Notes: generated from the sequence alone by a model not told the origin. Positions 24,398 to 38,137 are shown, counted from the stretch's first letter. The stretch: DNA of 64,000 nt from Paramecium pentaurelia (GCA_905183005.1 CAJJDO010000055.1:143111-207110), one strand, 5' to 3'. Program-made: numbers and translations.

Positions 24398-26188
24398 ATG
24401 AAAAGTTTATTATAAAGAAGTTCATATGGAGAATTATCATCCATTCGTTCCTATCCAACAGAGAAATTGAATACACAATCTGATAGTGAATTGGTTGAAG
24501 TTGATATGGAAAAACTAAATTTTCATTCATTTTATTTGCTCTCAGATCCAATTCAATTATAATCTAATTAAGTAGAAGGGGAGTTACTTATTAAAGATCT
24601 TATTAAAAAGATAATTGCCAAAGTCTCAAAAAAAATCACTGAAAATGAATAAATCAAAATGCTACCAATAATAGGTTATTAATCTTCCATTGATAGAATG
24701 TCACATCCAATTCAATAATACTTTAGACAACATGAAGATCCTACTTTTGATTATTTGACTGGAGGATTAGAAGAGGATGAAGAACCTGTAATTTAAACTT
24801 TCAAATTCATAGGTTAGATTTCAGCAAGAATAATGGTTAGTGTAAAAAGTTAATTCAATACCTGCCAAGATATTAGAAGTAGAATAATAAAGCACAAATT
24901 CTAATCGTTAATCTTTAACTGCTTAAACCTTTAAGAGATCAAGAGTCTTAATTTAAGTATTTGAAACTTATTTCTAAACTTTAGGATTAAGCTTAATTGA
25001 ATAATTAAAAAAATGTAAGAGAAAAAGAAAAATTACCAGGTATTGTTGATCTCAATGACCCATTGGATATTAGTATGACTGAAGAATTATTGAGAGCATA
25101 AAAGGAGAGAGATTATAAAATTAAATAAGATTTGAAAGAACAAGAAAAAAGGAGGAAATAAAAAGAAATGGAAGAGTAATAATTGAAATATGAACTTATA
25201 TCTAAAGATAAAAAATCTAAATCATATACTTATGATTATGATGGAAAATTGATATCTGTAACAGCTTTAAAAGGTCATAAATTTCCACCTACAGCTGCAA
25301 CATTAGGGTATTCAAATTAATAATTAAGAGATCCAAATTTGAGGATGGTCAAACTAAAATTAATATGTTTAATAAGAGAAAAACCTTTTTTTAAAGTTCA
25401 AGTTCTCAAATCAAAAAGAAGTAAGATGATGAAAAAGAAAAAGATCCAAAAGAACTTATTAAATTTTAGTCTCTTGCACCACTTGTTAATGAAAATATGC
25501 ATTTATAATCAGGAGTTCTTATTATATAAGAAGGTAGAGTTAGAGAAGGTCCAAAAGATCAACCAATTAATCTAGATAAAATGAGTGATCCTGCTTTAAG
25601 AATGATTAGAAATGAATACTTGTCTTTAACTTAATAAATTAATGCATCTCTTAATTAATCATCAGCATAATTAGTTAAAGCAGAAGAAGCTAAAATTAAA
25701 GAATTTTCAAATGATTAAGATAAAAAACAAATTCTTAATAGAATTCGTAGGTTAAGTTAACCAAGTATTACAAGTGATGGAAATATTAAGTAAGTTAAAT
25801 TTCATTCAACTTTTATTTAGGATTAATTCAATGCATATGTATGAATAGGTGGCCTAAGTTATTTTCGAAAATAAAGAATAACATCTAATTCCTATAAATA
25901 AACCAATTAATAATAATAATACAAAAGATATGCAAATCATGAAAACTCCTACTGATCAATACAATATTTCACTCTATAAAAATACTGCTTTGAGTAAAGA
26001 AGTCCCTTCAATTTAAGGTAATACTACTAAACTTAAAGGCAGTAAAGCTAAAGTAAAGTAAAACTTTTTTAATATATTATAGAGATATGTTATCAAGTGT
26101 TGGAATAGTCGTTAAAAGAACTCGAGAGAGAAGAGGAAATTCAGAAATAACACATCTTCCAAAAATGAAAAATATTTCTCAAATTTGA
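24398..26188 (+). CDS. Conserved-looking hypothetical protein with central coiled coil
   Basis: 551 residues after introns of 28, 28, 23, 31 and 25 nt (total divisible by three). An N-terminal region holds DPTFDYLTGGLEEDEEPVI. The central segment LPGIVDLNDPLDISMTEELL leads into a charged coil QEKRRKQKEMEEQQLKYEL. This is followed by a compact motif YTYDYDGKLISVTALKGHKF. The C-terminus is basic (VVKRTRERRGNSE). The arrangement recalls small axonemal or basal-body proteins, but I recognise no family. It is separated by 88 bp from the convergent GSK3 gene. Confidence 0.65.
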
Positions 26189-26276
26189 TATTAATCAATT
26201 AAACTTTTTTTTCTGTAATTTATATAATATATAAAAGAAGTATGTGGATTTCATTCTAAATAATTTATAAAATTAA

Positions 26277-27521
26277 TCAACATTTATTTCTTTTTTGATA
26301 CCATTTAGGAATTAATTTATTAGCTAGAGATTAATTATTCGAAAGTTCCTCCTTTGTAAAATCAAATAAATCAGGAATTTAAATTTTTGATTGATACATC
26401 CTAAAGGTTGTTTCATCCCTTAGATCATCAAAATACGAATGTGTTAATGCTTGAAGTGCAGTCAATCTAGTTTTTGGACAATAAGTGAGTATTTTACTAA
26501 TTAAATCAATAGCAGATGGATCAACTACGGTTTAAAATACTTTTCTCCAATCCTTTTTTCTTATTTAAACTATTTTGTATTATTTGATATCATATAATTC
26601 ATTCATTGACAACACCTCATCCTTACTAGGAGATCCCAGTATTTTGATAATTTCAACTAATTAATCTACTGCTGATGCTCCTAAAAATAGTGGTAGCCCA
26701 TTAAACATTTCTCCAATGATACAACCAACTGACCACATATCAACTTAAGTAGTATAATTTGTAGCACCAAATAATAATTCAGGTGCTCTATAACATCTTG
26801 AACAAATGTATGCAATATTAGGTTCTAAAGGTGACAACTTTTTAGCACTTCCAAAATCACAGATTTTTAAAACATTCGTATCTGGATTAATCAAAACATT
26901 ATGTGGTTTAATATCTCGATGACAAATACCTTTTGTGTGTACAAAAGCTATACCGCGTAATAACTAATATGAATATAACTTAGCCTGTATTTCTGGTAAT
27001 AATTATTGTTATTTCAAAAATTATGCATTATATGAATGAAGTGTTTCAGGTTAATAATCCATAATAACATTTAAATATTATTCATCTGGAGAATCTCCAT
27101 AAGTAAAATATGCATGTTTAGTTTCAACAATATTAGGATGATCTAATTCTTATAGAATTTGAATTTCTCTATTTTTATATCTCTTATCCTATATAACTTT
27201 CTTTACTGCCACTATTTCTCCTGTTTCATTCACTTTTGCCTTGTAAACTATTCCAAAAGATCCTTGCCCAATTACTTTTAAGCTAGTAAATGTAAATTAG
27301 GAATAATCAATAGGTTAATTTCCTTATTAAGGAGCTGGTGATTTGCTTTTAGTTCTTTAATTTTTCAAAGGAGTTTTTTGTTTCTCTTATAAATTTTTGA
27401 ATTTTAATATTGCTTATTGAAGATCGATATCATCTACATCAGCTGCTTCAGTTTACACTCTTCTATTGGCATCTGTTGGTTGAGTATATTTGTTAATGGG
27501 TTTTTTAGCATAACGAGCCAT
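26277..27521 (-). CDS. GSK3: GSK3/shaggy-type serine/threonine protein kinase
   Basis: 414 residues with no intron. Kinase domain from about residue 80: GQGSFGIVYKAKVNETGEIV, AVKKVIQDKRYKNREIQIL (the GSK3-type DKRFKNRE segment), CHRDIKPHNVLINPDTNVLK, ICDFGSAKKL and then SRCYRAPELLFGATNYT. The Tyr of SRCYRAPE is the autophosphorylation site of GSK3, and all catalytic residues are present. The short N-terminal extension is basic and Gln-rich. GSK3 enzymes in ciliates are linked to cilia and cell patterning, but the role here is inference. The absence of introns is unusual among its neighbours. Confidence 0.95.
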
Positions 27522-27599
27522 CCAACTGATAAAATTATGAAATTTTTTATAAATTAAGTTTATCTAAGGTCCTTAAATATATTATATATATAATTATTA

Positions 27600-28538
27600 A
27601 TGAGTATATATGAATAAGAACTGCAAAATAATGTAGAAAAATTAGTAGACAATGTAAATATATAATAATCAGAAATTAGTACATGAAAAAATCGAAATCA
27701 TTTCATAGATAAAGATCTTCATTTTCAATGAATGAAGAATAAAGAGATTTTACATAAGAAATTATTGAGAAAGAATTTTAGAAAACTGCATTATTGGAGG
27801 ATTTGTTAAAACAAATTTAATTAATTGTTGACAATTTAATTCAAAGACATTTGTTTGATGTGAAATTCTTTATATATTCCTAGTTTCAAAATCAACTACT
27901 ACATATTTAGAATGAACTTTTTTTATTGAAGTCAAAATAGTCTACAGTAGGAAGTCAAGAGAGTACAATGAAATAAACACTTGTATTATCTAAAAATAGT
28001 TCTTTTACTGATTTTAATGATTAATTTATCTTTGAAGATTAGATGAAAAATCTTAAAAATAAAATGAAAAATCTGAAAGAAGAAGTGAATAAGAAAACTT
28101 AACATCACGATTCATTAATAAATATGCTGTTAGATTAATAGTAATCAATAATTATAATAAATAATTAAGGAAGGATTTAAAAGAGAATTAAAGAAAAAAT
28201 TAATTTAATGTTGATGTAAAATTAATTGAAAAAACAATGCATGATTAATTATGGTTAAGTATTGAATTGAAAATATTGGATAGGTGTAGAAACATAAAGT
28301 CGAGATTTTGTTGAAACGAAATTTTATTAATTGAAATAGATGGTAGAGTAAAATAATCAAAAACATAAAGGTAACTTTTTAAGTAAAAATAGAAAAGGAT
28401 GCTATAATATGGACAATCGTAAATGAATGTAAAAGTGAGATGGATAAAATGAATTAGAAATTAAATGGTTTGAACTGTCTTTTATAAGAAATGAAGGAAA
28501 ATAATCATTGGTACACACATATTTGGAAAAGAAAATGA
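27600..28538 (+). CDS. Coiled-coil hypothetical protein
   Basis: 286 residues after introns of 26, 30 and 22 nt. The 30-nt intron begins GTT, but only this length keeps the frame. The protein is almost entirely charged helix: KKSKSFHRQRSSFSMNEEQR at the N-terminus, MKNLKNKMKNLKEEVNKK in the middle, and a Met/Asn/Gln-rich C-terminal helix ending HWYTHIWKRK. No domain or membrane segment. It is divergent from GSK3, with only 78 bp between the two start codons. Confidence 0.6.
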
Positions 28539-29379
28539 TAAAATAATATTTAAGTTAGTTCAAAATTATTAATCCATCATTCTTAATAAGTTAAGTTGTT
28601 TAATCAATAAATTAGAAATCTATGTGATTAATTCCAACGTTAGATATTTCTTGTTAATTTATAATTAATTAAAACAGAAAATTCCTTTATTTTCAATATT
28701 TTCTTAGTTGATCAATTTTCAATATTTAAGTATTCAAAGTTGTGAATCTTGTTAAATTAAAAGCAGCAATAATTAATTCAAGATGAAAAATGTCTAGATC
28801 CTCTTGAAAAAAATAGTAATTAATAAGTTGATTAACTTTATAATTAATAAATTTACATATAATCTATTGGATTTAGCGAATTATGAAATTCTGTTATATT
28901 TAGTGCTTCTTACACTGCCAATTTATCAGGTTATTATCAAATATATATAAGCAATTATTATAAGTTAATAATACTATAATTAAAAAATAGTTTATTTGTT
29001 ATTAATGTTAATTTTATCAACTAACTTTTTAGATTAGGTTTATTCTCACTTATTATTTACATTTAAATTTTACTACAATACCATATTTTAAATTTTACTC
29101 TCAATAATCTTTTTTTATTCCAATTAAATTCTTATAGCTGGATTACTTAACATTAATAAAAGTTTTGGTTTTATTACATTAACATAGTAAAAAGTATATG
29201 AAAATAAATCTCATCTAAAATTTTGTTTGATAATAGTTGTAGAATTTAAAAAACATTTAACATTATTAAAAATAAAACCTATTTTGATTAGTAAAATTAA
29301 TCAAATGAAATCCTATTTATTTTTTTTAATGAAAATATTAAACTAGGAATTTTGAAGATAGTAGTTTTTATTTTTGGTA
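28539..29379. other. Intergenic region without a recognised gene
   Basis: About 840 bp of AT-rich sequence. All six frames are broken by TGA or lack protein-like composition. It may contain further decayed sequence upstream of the MORN-like relic. Confidence 0.4.
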
Positions 29380-29985
29380 TTTGGAGAATGAATTAAAGAG
29401 TGGATAATGTATAATGGTATGATTTAATGTAGGAAATATACTAGATTGTTATAAAAGTTATTAATTTATAAAATATAGTATTTGGGTTGAAAAATGAATT
29501 AAATGGATTTTGTAGAATGATATACTCTAATTGAGATAGGTAAACAGATAATGGATTAGTTTAGTTTCGAATATGATATCAAGTTCTGGAAGGCCAACTG
29601 ATTTGATGTATTCTAAACAGAGGATAAAGTAGTAATTATGAAATATTTAATCATTATAGGGTTATGGACAAATAATATATAGGGAAAACAATGTCGAGGT
29701 TTAAACTAAATGGAGAGAGAGATAAGAAATAAAAAAGGATTGATAGAAGTACTATATGGATAAAAAAAGGGAAGAGTGATTATTTATGATAAGGATGGAT
29801 GAATGAAATTTTGATTTTAGAAATGAATGAGAGATTTAAAGGACTAAATATATGGAATAGGTATGTTGAATTTTATTAATTCGAGTTATTATAAAGGGGA
29901 ATTTCGAAAAGGAATAATAAATTGTAGAGGTATTTACGTTAGTGGAAATAGAAAGATTCTGAGTGGATATGTATTATTTAATTGA
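29380..29985 (+). pseudogene. Decayed MORN-repeat gene
   Basis: Purine-rich on the plus strand, unlike the surrounding intergenic DNA. One frame yields MORN-like units: GLKNELNGFCRMIYSN near 29485, LYGQKKGRVIIYDKDG near 29760, and YYKGEFRKGIINCRGIYV near 29890 (consensus YxGEFxxGxxxGxGxY). These are interrupted by TGA codons, several at positions where a Trp or Gly would be expected, and no set of normal introns removes them. No start codon with an open frame was found. MORN proteins usually lie at membranes or the cell cortex. A real gene with an unusual intron pattern cannot be fully excluded. Confidence 0.4.
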
Positions 29986-30284
29986 TAATAAGGTTATAGT
30001 TTGAAGAAATTAGGAATATGAATTGAATTTAGAAGAATTTAATGTATAAATAGTAATGGTTCTGAAAAATTGAACATTAAAATAAGATAATAATGAGTGT
30101 TTTGATTGATTGCAATTGATTAAATATAATATTGTATATATTTATGGATTGTAAGTGTTTAGATTATAAGAAAATAAAACAAAAGTTAAGAAATATATAT
30201 AAATTAATATTAAAAAGAAAAATTCGTTTTTGCCTTTTTTTAGCAAAATAATCCTTAGAAGGAATTCATTATTAATTACAATAA

Positions 30285-31503
30285 ATGTTCAAAGTTGCCG
30301 TGTGTGCATTGTTAGTACTTGCCTCAACAGCCATTAATGTCTAATCCTCAATTTGGACAAGCAAAGACCAAAAAGCTTTCGCTTAGATTCACTAATCTGG
30401 TTGGGGAAAATTCATCTTGAACTTTGCTGAACTCCATTTATCAACAGGTGGTATCCTTTCTGAGCTTAACTCTGAGATTGAAAAACTCGTACATATAATG
30501 AGTTAATATGTTTATAGGTTGATGAAATGGAAGAGGAATTGGCTGGAGTTCATCATGAATTCAACAGAAGAACAGATGTCCACAATAGAGAAGTTGCCAG
30601 ACTCGAATAAGAAATCTAAGACAAGGAAAGAGGTACATTATAGGTTTAACTATTTCCTTAGAATTGTTCAATGCCCACGATTTCTATGACAACGTCCTCA
30701 TCCCATAAGGAGAAAGATTTGCTGCCTAACTTGAATAATTATAAGAAAACATCGTTTAAAACAGAAGAACCCTTGAATAAGCTACAGTCTAAAGAGCCAA
30801 TGATCATGAAACATTTGAAGCTTAAGTTGTTGAACACAATGATGCTATTGCTGCTATTGACGAATGCTTATAATTATTGAGCACATTAGAAGCCCCATCT
30901 CTTGCTTAAGTCAAGAAAGTCTAAAAGAATTTGGCTAAAATCTAAAACTCATTGAAAAAGCACAACTAATTCCAAATCTTTGTTAAAGTGTTATTGGAAA
31001 TCACAGTTGACTCCAACTTTGCTGACTAAGGAGCTCTTAGAGATGTAATGTCTAAAATAATATTCTTTAGATTGTTGTTGCCTTCAATAATTTGAGAGTT
31101 GAATTAGTTGATTCACTCAATTAAATCACTGCTGATGAAGCTGACTAAGTTGCTGAATTCAATGCTTAAGTTATTTAATTGAACTAAGAACATGCTGAAT
31201 TCTAAAGAGCTGTTGTTGTTAAGAATGCTGAAATCGAAGCCAACACAAGTATACATTCTAATCTAACAACATATAGCCAAATAAGAATAAACTCTTGAAT
31301 TAATCGATGAACTTGATGCTGATTTGGCTACCCTCAATGGATAATTATAAGCTGAAAACGATGACTATGCCTTTGCCACTGATGTTTATAATGCCACCGT
31401 TGCTGAATACAACAAGGAAATTAATGCTGCCAATTAAGCTTTAGAGTTGCTCAACCAACCAAGATTCCAAGACTATGTTAAATCATAACTCAAGGGAGCA
31501 TGA
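30285..31503 (+). CDS. Trichocyst matrix protein (third gene)
   Basis: 368 residues after introns of 29, 29, 26 and 28 nt. Signal peptide MFKVAVCALLVLASTA is followed by a Trp-containing pro-segment. Long helical parts then follow: LEQLQENIVQNRRTLEQATV, VEHNDAIAAIDECLQLLS and LIDELDADLATLNGQLQAEN. The family composition (Ala, Gln, Glu, Asn) and the less AT-biased codons agree with the other two trichocyst genes. It is on the opposite strand and diverged from both. It ends NQPRFQDYVKSQLKGA. Confidence 0.85.
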
Positions 31504-32470
31504 TCTATTTCCAAAATATAAAATATATCAAAGCATAGAAATTATTATTATAATAATTTATTTGTTAAAAAAACAATAAATTACTTGATAAATGCAACAT
31601 AAAGGTTGTTGTTAACCTACTCAAAAATCATTTCTGATGATTATCTATCTAGATATGAGGAATAACAAATTATCATATCTAGAAAAAGTAGCATCTGAAT
31701 TCATCTTTTAAAAAGGATTATCCCTATAAATATTTTCATCATAGTAATTCAGTTCTCCTTAGTCTTAAACATTAATATGAGAGCATTAAAAAAACATTAA
31801 AAAACACCTATCCTTATTTATTGGACATTGAACATATTGAGTATATTCTCTACAATTTTTGATCGATTTATTGTTCCTATACTTAATTGAAGTCTAATAA
31901 ATAGGATTAAAAAGAAGCAAGATCATGGTTCTGTTTGCTTGATTTATTCATTGTTCTCATAATAACGGCAATGATTTAGAATCTTATTGAATATAATTCC
32001 TATACTATAGTTAAAGATTTTTTTTCTTATTCTCTTATTTTAAATTATTCCTTTTTCTCAATTAGAAATCAATCAATTCGTTAGAAGAATTACATCAAAC
32101 TTAAACTTTTAAAATAGCAGAACCTAAATATCTTCTGTGAAGTAATAGGATTGATATCAGCTATATATAGACGTGGATAACTTTTTATTAATTCTAATAA
32201 GTTTGACTCATGGTATCTTAAAATTCAAAAAATTGATCAACAACCATTTTTTTTTATTTATGGTTCTAAGAAAGAATTTAAATAAATAAATTGAATTGAA
32301 TGATTTCAATTCAATTTTCTTAAATTTTACTATTATTTTAAAATTATTTGTTAATATATAAAATACATATATTGTTATTATATGATTATTGATTTATTTT
32401 TAAAGTAATCTATGCTATATACATGATAATACAACTTTAATAACATAGAAATTTAATTTACAATATAAAG
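31504..32470. other. Intergenic region with weak ORFs only
   Basis: 967 bp between the ends of a plus-strand and a minus-strand gene. A 101-codon minus-strand frame at 31621-31926 contains a fairly natural stretch (GELNYYDENIYRDNPF), and another minus-strand stretch near 32130 reads KSYPRLYIADINPI. They may be a small gene with an unresolved intron pattern or gene relics. Neither has a consistent model. Confidence 0.35.
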
Positions 32471-34528
32471 TCATTAATTTATTACTTGATCAATGTTTCT
32501 TATTTATTTTTACATTATCTCATTTAGATTCAAATCATTTTATTTTATCTGATTTTTACAATGAATTTGCTCCAATTATTAATATTTATCTATGATTTAA
32601 GTTAATTCTTTATTTTTTATCATTAATTCACTTTGTAAAAGGGATATTTATTCTGTCATTCTTTTAATTTATATTGTATTATTGAGTGGATCATTTATGA
32701 TTCTGTTAGACTCTTAAGAATTAGTTAAAGTTATCAATTTACTGTATAATAATTCATTATCAATTTTTATATTCTTTTACTATAATTATAAATTATTCAC
32801 TTCTAAATTTAAATCTATACATTCTTAATTCTTTATTTCTAACATTTACATATATTATAATTTCTCATTAATTAAATTTTGTAATTAAAAATCATATTAT
32901 TTTAATTGACTTTCAAAATTTCTTTACAATTAATATATTTAAGTTTCCTTTTCTTTTTATATTTACTTCACTTATTATTCATAATGACTTAAAATAATTG
33001 AGTTCTCTTCCTATAGTTTTGTAAGATTCTCCTTATAAGTATTTAATTTTTTGTAAATATTTTCAAAATTATTAATCTCATTATCTTTTTATACAATTTA
33101 ATTTTTCAAAAATGTATTCTCTATTTGTATTTATTCCATTTTCTAATTTGTTTCTTCAAGTAACATTTGGCATTAAATTTGAAGGTCTTAAATTTTCCTA
33201 ATAGATTCAGTATTAAGACTTTATGACTATTACCTTTATAATAATAACCGTTTATTTAGATCTTCTATTATACTATTCAATCTTTAATTTTCAATTTCGT
33301 AATGGTCTCTCTATTTTAATCTATCTATTATCAATTAATATTATTCTGTATTATTATAAGATAATAACTCCTTTAAATCTTTAATTTTAGTATCTAAATC
33401 AGAGAGTTGTTTTTATGAACTTTATTTAATTGAATTTATTTCATTTTATTATAATGACAAATAATTAGACTTGGTTTGATTAATATCTTCTTAATATTGT
33501 TATTCTTTTTTAATTACTTAAAACCTCAAGATATCATTATCTTATTAGAGTGTATTACTTTCTTAATCTATCTAATACTTTAATCTTTAATTTTAGTTAT
33601 TTATATTCTGTATTTCTTAGTTTTTGATTTCTATCAAACATTTTAATTAATTGATTTCTTCCTTTAATATTTCTATCTAATTGTTATAAGCTACTTTAAT
33701 CTTCTAAATCTCTGAATTTTAATTGAATTCCATTTTCATTTATTACTATTGAATCTAATTAATTTTGCTTTTTAGCTATTCTATTTCTCCATTAGATCTT
33801 AATTAAGCTTCAGAGACTTCTATTTTTGTTTTCTCTAAGGTGAAAGTCAAACTGTTAATGATTGTATTTTTTTCTGATATTTCATCTAATAGTTTATTTT
33901 ATTCAATCTAATTTTCATTCTCATTTATTGATCTTTAGAATGTCTATATACTCATATTGGTTAAATTATCCCCTGTAGCTTTTTAATCAAAAAAACTATA
34001 GTTTCTTTATTACTCACATGACGTAATTCGTTCATTAACTGCTTATATCTCCTAATTTAATATTTTAATATCCTCATCATATTTACTCTTTAATTCATTT
34101 AATTACTTAGCAGTTTATTCGTATTTTTATTTCCATTGATCAATCTCTTATTGTTTTATTAAACATTTATTTTGTAATGATTGATTTTGTTATTATAACT
34201 TTTATTATTATGCTACTAGACTCTCCTCATGATTTTTATTATCAATTCCTACATTAGAGGAATACATGGAAGGATAGTTGCTTTCATTTCTATTGATTTA
34301 TTATAAAAATTTTGCCACTTCAATACTAATTTCTTTGCATCTATTTTTGTTTTTATCGGGCTCTCCTTAAGTTAGATTGTTAAGAGTCTCTTTGTTTTAG
34401 GAAGAATAAGGTGATTGTGTTTTTAAGGTTTTACTTCTTTTAAATGCCCCGCCAACAGAACAATTTGATGGTGTTGAAATATATTAGCATTACATAGGTG
34501 AAACAGTTCTCAATTTACTTTATTGCAT
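32471..34528 (-). CDS. Long coiled-coil protein, intronless
   Basis: One uninterrupted frame of 685 residues from ATG 34528 to TGA 32471. The first about 130 residues are Ser/Asn-rich and basic (FKRSKTLKTQSPYSSQNK). The rest is almost pure coiled coil with heptads of Leu, Ile, Gln, Asn and Lys, for example NEITSCEQQ-type and LRSNGEIEQLKSKINQIQQ. There is no globular domain, signal peptide or membrane segment. Such proteins in ciliates are often basal-body or cortical scaffolds (inference). A frame this long with no TGA and strong heptad periodicity is certainly coding. Confidence 0.8.
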
Positions 34529-34978
34529 ATAATTAATTTATAAAGAAATAATTAAATGACTTATAATCAAATAATTCATTTTCTATGTTTAATTAATCTA
34601 TTATTATAAGTTATTAACTTATATTATAAAGTTTATTAATTCTTTTTTTTATAATTAAATACATGAAGTATTTTATAACGTCAATTTCCAATTTGAGAAA
34701 TTCTAATAGATTAATTAATAAAATATAGATAAGCTTAGTTTTTTTAAATTAAACATATAAATATTTATTATCTTAAATAATTTCATATATTAAAAATTAA
34801 AGTACCATGATATTGAAAGCTATATTATTAAATAATAATTGTTTATTGTTTTAGATTTTAAATATTTTAAGCTTATGGAAATATAAAAGTTTAGATCATT
34901 TTTATTAAACATTATTAAATATAATGCTAATGATAATCTCTTAAGATTATAATTTTTACTTTATATAATTAACTGTAT
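34529..34978. other. Divergent intergenic region
   Basis: 450 bp between the starts of two coiled-coil genes. Extremely AT-rich; no gene seen. Presumed promoters of both. Confidence 0.5.
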
Positions 34979-37900
34979 ATGTCAACAGAACTTAAAAGAC
35001 AATAAAATTTTTCTCGTGTTTAATCTACAAATATCAATAAGGCTGCTGAGTAATGGATAGTTGATACTTTAGCAATGGATATTAGATTTAAAACTTTGGA
35101 AGAAGTTGGAATTAGTAGACATTAATTAATGGTAAAATAAAATTGTAATATTAAAGGGTAGAGGATTAAAAAAGGATACAATTGATCGTCTATATAAAGG
35201 GTTGTATGTTTATTCTAAAGGATTTAATGAACTTTTAAATTAGTGTATTGGAGATGATATTTTAATAGTAAAAGGGTTGATTTGGAAAGTGTTCTTAATT
35301 TTATTAGAGAGATATAATAGTTCTGATTATTAAATGATGATGTAACAATTAATGGAATAACATTTTAAAGAAGTGAAGTAAGTAATAAAGGATAATGAGA
35401 CAATAGGATTTTATAATTAAGAATTGCAAAATAAATTATAAGAAGAATAAGAGAAACAAGAAGAATAGATTTAAAATCATAATAAGATTGAATAAAACTT
35501 AAAATATTAATTAGATATATTGAATAATAGATATTTATTGGCTGATGATGCTGCTGAAAGAGAATTGGAGAAAAGATTTAGACTTGAAAACAAAACAGGA
35601 TAAATAAGATAATAATTTAGTGAATTAGTATGTAAATAATAATTATTATTGGATGAATTGTAATATCTTAATAAATAATTATAATAAAAATAGAATTAAA
35701 ATGAAGAATTATTGGATGAAAGATAAAATTTCTTAAAGAGAATAGAAAAATTAAATGAAGAAAACAATTCATTAAAAATTAAGATAATAGATTATACATC
35801 TACTATATCATTAAAAAATGAATTAATGAAGAATTCAGATGAATTGATAACTAAATTATAAAATCAAATTATAAAGTAATAACATTAAGCTACTACTTTT
35901 GTTACTAATCCATTTTTATAATTAAAATAAAAAGATGATGAATATTAATAATAAGAAGAAGAAAAATTAAAATAAGAAAATCAAGAACTTAGAAATAGAA
36001 TAATGATTTATTAATAATAGATAGATATTTATATTTAATAGAAATCTTAAGATTTATTGAATTAGATTAAATTACTTGAAGATAGTTTGAGTAAATATAA
36101 ATAATCTAATCAAGAATTATAGGATAAGTATTTTAATAAGAAACAAAAATTGAGTAATGTATTTAATTAAGTAATTTTTAGCTTAAACATAAATATAATA
36201 CTTTATTAGTAGCTTAAGATATTACAAAAGGAAATTTAGATATAAATTTTAAGAAGATTGAAAATCTAGAAAATGCAAATAGTTTTTAAATTGTTAATAA
36301 TTCCACTTTAAGTCAATATGTAGAAAGATTAACAAATTGTATTAAAAAGATGGAATAAAATGAAAAAATCTTGAATGATAGAATTCATTCTTAATTTGTA
36401 TTCAATTTTTTATTTAATATTTTAGTAAACTATATAAACCTTATCATCATAAGTTGAAGTTACATCAAGATAAAATTAATTAAAAATAGATAATCTCAAT
36501 CAATTATTACTATAAAAATCAATTTAAAATGATGAATTATAATTATTATATAAGGATTTAAAGTAATCACATTAAGTGATGTAGGAATAATATTAAAAGG
36601 AAGTTTTATAATTATAAGTATAAAATGAAGAACAAAAATAAAAAATATAAAATTAAGAAATTGCTTATTACAAATTAGAATAAAATGAAATATAAATTAA
36701 ATTTGAATTAGAAAATTAAACCAAGTAAATAATTTATATTATTTTAGATAGTATTAAGAATACATATAAAAAAAAGAGGAATAAGTTAAATTGATAAATG
36801 ATTAAGGGAGTAAAATAAGAAAACTTGAAAAAGATAATGCAAGAATAAATTAAGAATTGAATTGGGTAACAAATTAAAATTAAGGTTTTTCTGATAAAAT
36901 AAAAAAATAATAGTTAATAATAAAAGATCTTTAAAAAGACTTAGATTAAGTAAAGATTGATTACTCATAAGCTTAAAGGGAATTTGAAGATATGAAATTT
37001 GATTATGATGAATAAATAATCTTCTATTAATAGAATATTCAGAGTTTGGTGAAATAGAGAAAAGAATTTGAAGAAGATTTAGTAATTAAATAATAAACGA
37101 TTACTAAATAAGCTTAGATAATGGCTGATCAAGATGAAAAATTAAAAAGATAAGAGTTAAATTTAATGAATAAGGATTAAGATATAAAATTAATAGAGGA
37201 AAAATTAATGTTAGAATCTTAGAAATTTAATAATTTGATAATATAAAAAGAAGAATAAAGTGATTAACCTGATAAATCTACAATAATAAGTTAAAATATT
37301 TAAGAAATAATTTAAAAAAAATTGATTTAAAAAATAAAATAGAAGAGATAATAAGGTAATTCAAATTTAATTACAATAATTGATTCTATGGAAAATGATA
37401 ATAGTATATAAGATATAATAGAACATCAATTATAAAATGATAGTACACTAGAAAACTTATTGAATTCAATTGTAGAAGGTCCAAAAATATAGACATCTTC
37501 AACATAATAATTATACAATAATGGATTTTAAAAATAATCCAATTTTTAATAGAAATCTTAGAGTATTCTACAAACATAAAATTAAACAAAACTTAAATAA
37601 AATTTAATTGGATCTAAACCAATAAAACCTTTACCATAATTTAAATAACAATAAACTATTGAAATTTTACCATAAATATTAACTAAAAGTAATGATATTA
37701 TTTCAAATCAATCATCAAGAAATAAAACAATTAAATCTTCTTAAAAGAGACCAAGTAAAAGTATGTAAAAGTCAGAAACTACTTAAAATTATAATACTCT
37801 ATAATAAAATTAGCCAAAATAAACATATTAATCAGATAGTAATTTGATCTAATAATAAAATTAATCTAGAAATTAAAATTTGTCCTTTTAAGTAAATGTA

Positions 37901-38137
37901 GATACATCATTTTAAGAAACTGGATAATTCCCAACTCAATTTATGTCATAAATATATTAAGGTGGAGAACAAATAAATTATAAAACAATTTCAGAAAAAG
38001 AATTAAAAGTGGATGGAGAAAATTAAGAATAAAGAAGGTAATCTTAATCTAGACCAAGAAAATCATCTGTAACTAAATCAAAATAATTCACTTAACTTTA
38101 TAAAGTAGTAGCTGATTATTATACTTAATGTTAATGA
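34979..38137 (+). CDS. Very long coiled-coil protein with an N-terminal globular part
   Basis: About 1,000 residues over several small introns, of which the 25-nt GTAAAATAAAATTG...AAAG near 35133 and a 23-nt intron near 36160 are clear; others are not fully placed. The first about 130 residues look folded (ISRHQLMGRGLKKDTIDRLY, then LYVYSKGFNELLNQCIGDDI). The middle is continuous Gln/Glu/Lys/Leu coiled coil. The C-terminus is Gln/Ser/Pro-rich and ends SRPRKSSVTKSKQFTQLYKV. This plan (small head, long coil, basic tail) fits centriole or axoneme proteins, but no family is identified. Confidence 0.7.

Noticed and set aside
29740..29850. TGA in the MORN-like relic read as a special amino acid such as selenocysteine
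   Set aside because: Several TGA codons fall at unrelated positions in one short stretch, and I see no start codon. Decay is the simpler explanation.
31621..31926. 101-codon minus-strand frame after the third trichocyst gene
   Set aside because: With TGA as the only stop, frames of about 100 codons are expected by chance. A second overlapping frame looks equally natural, and no consistent gene model emerged.
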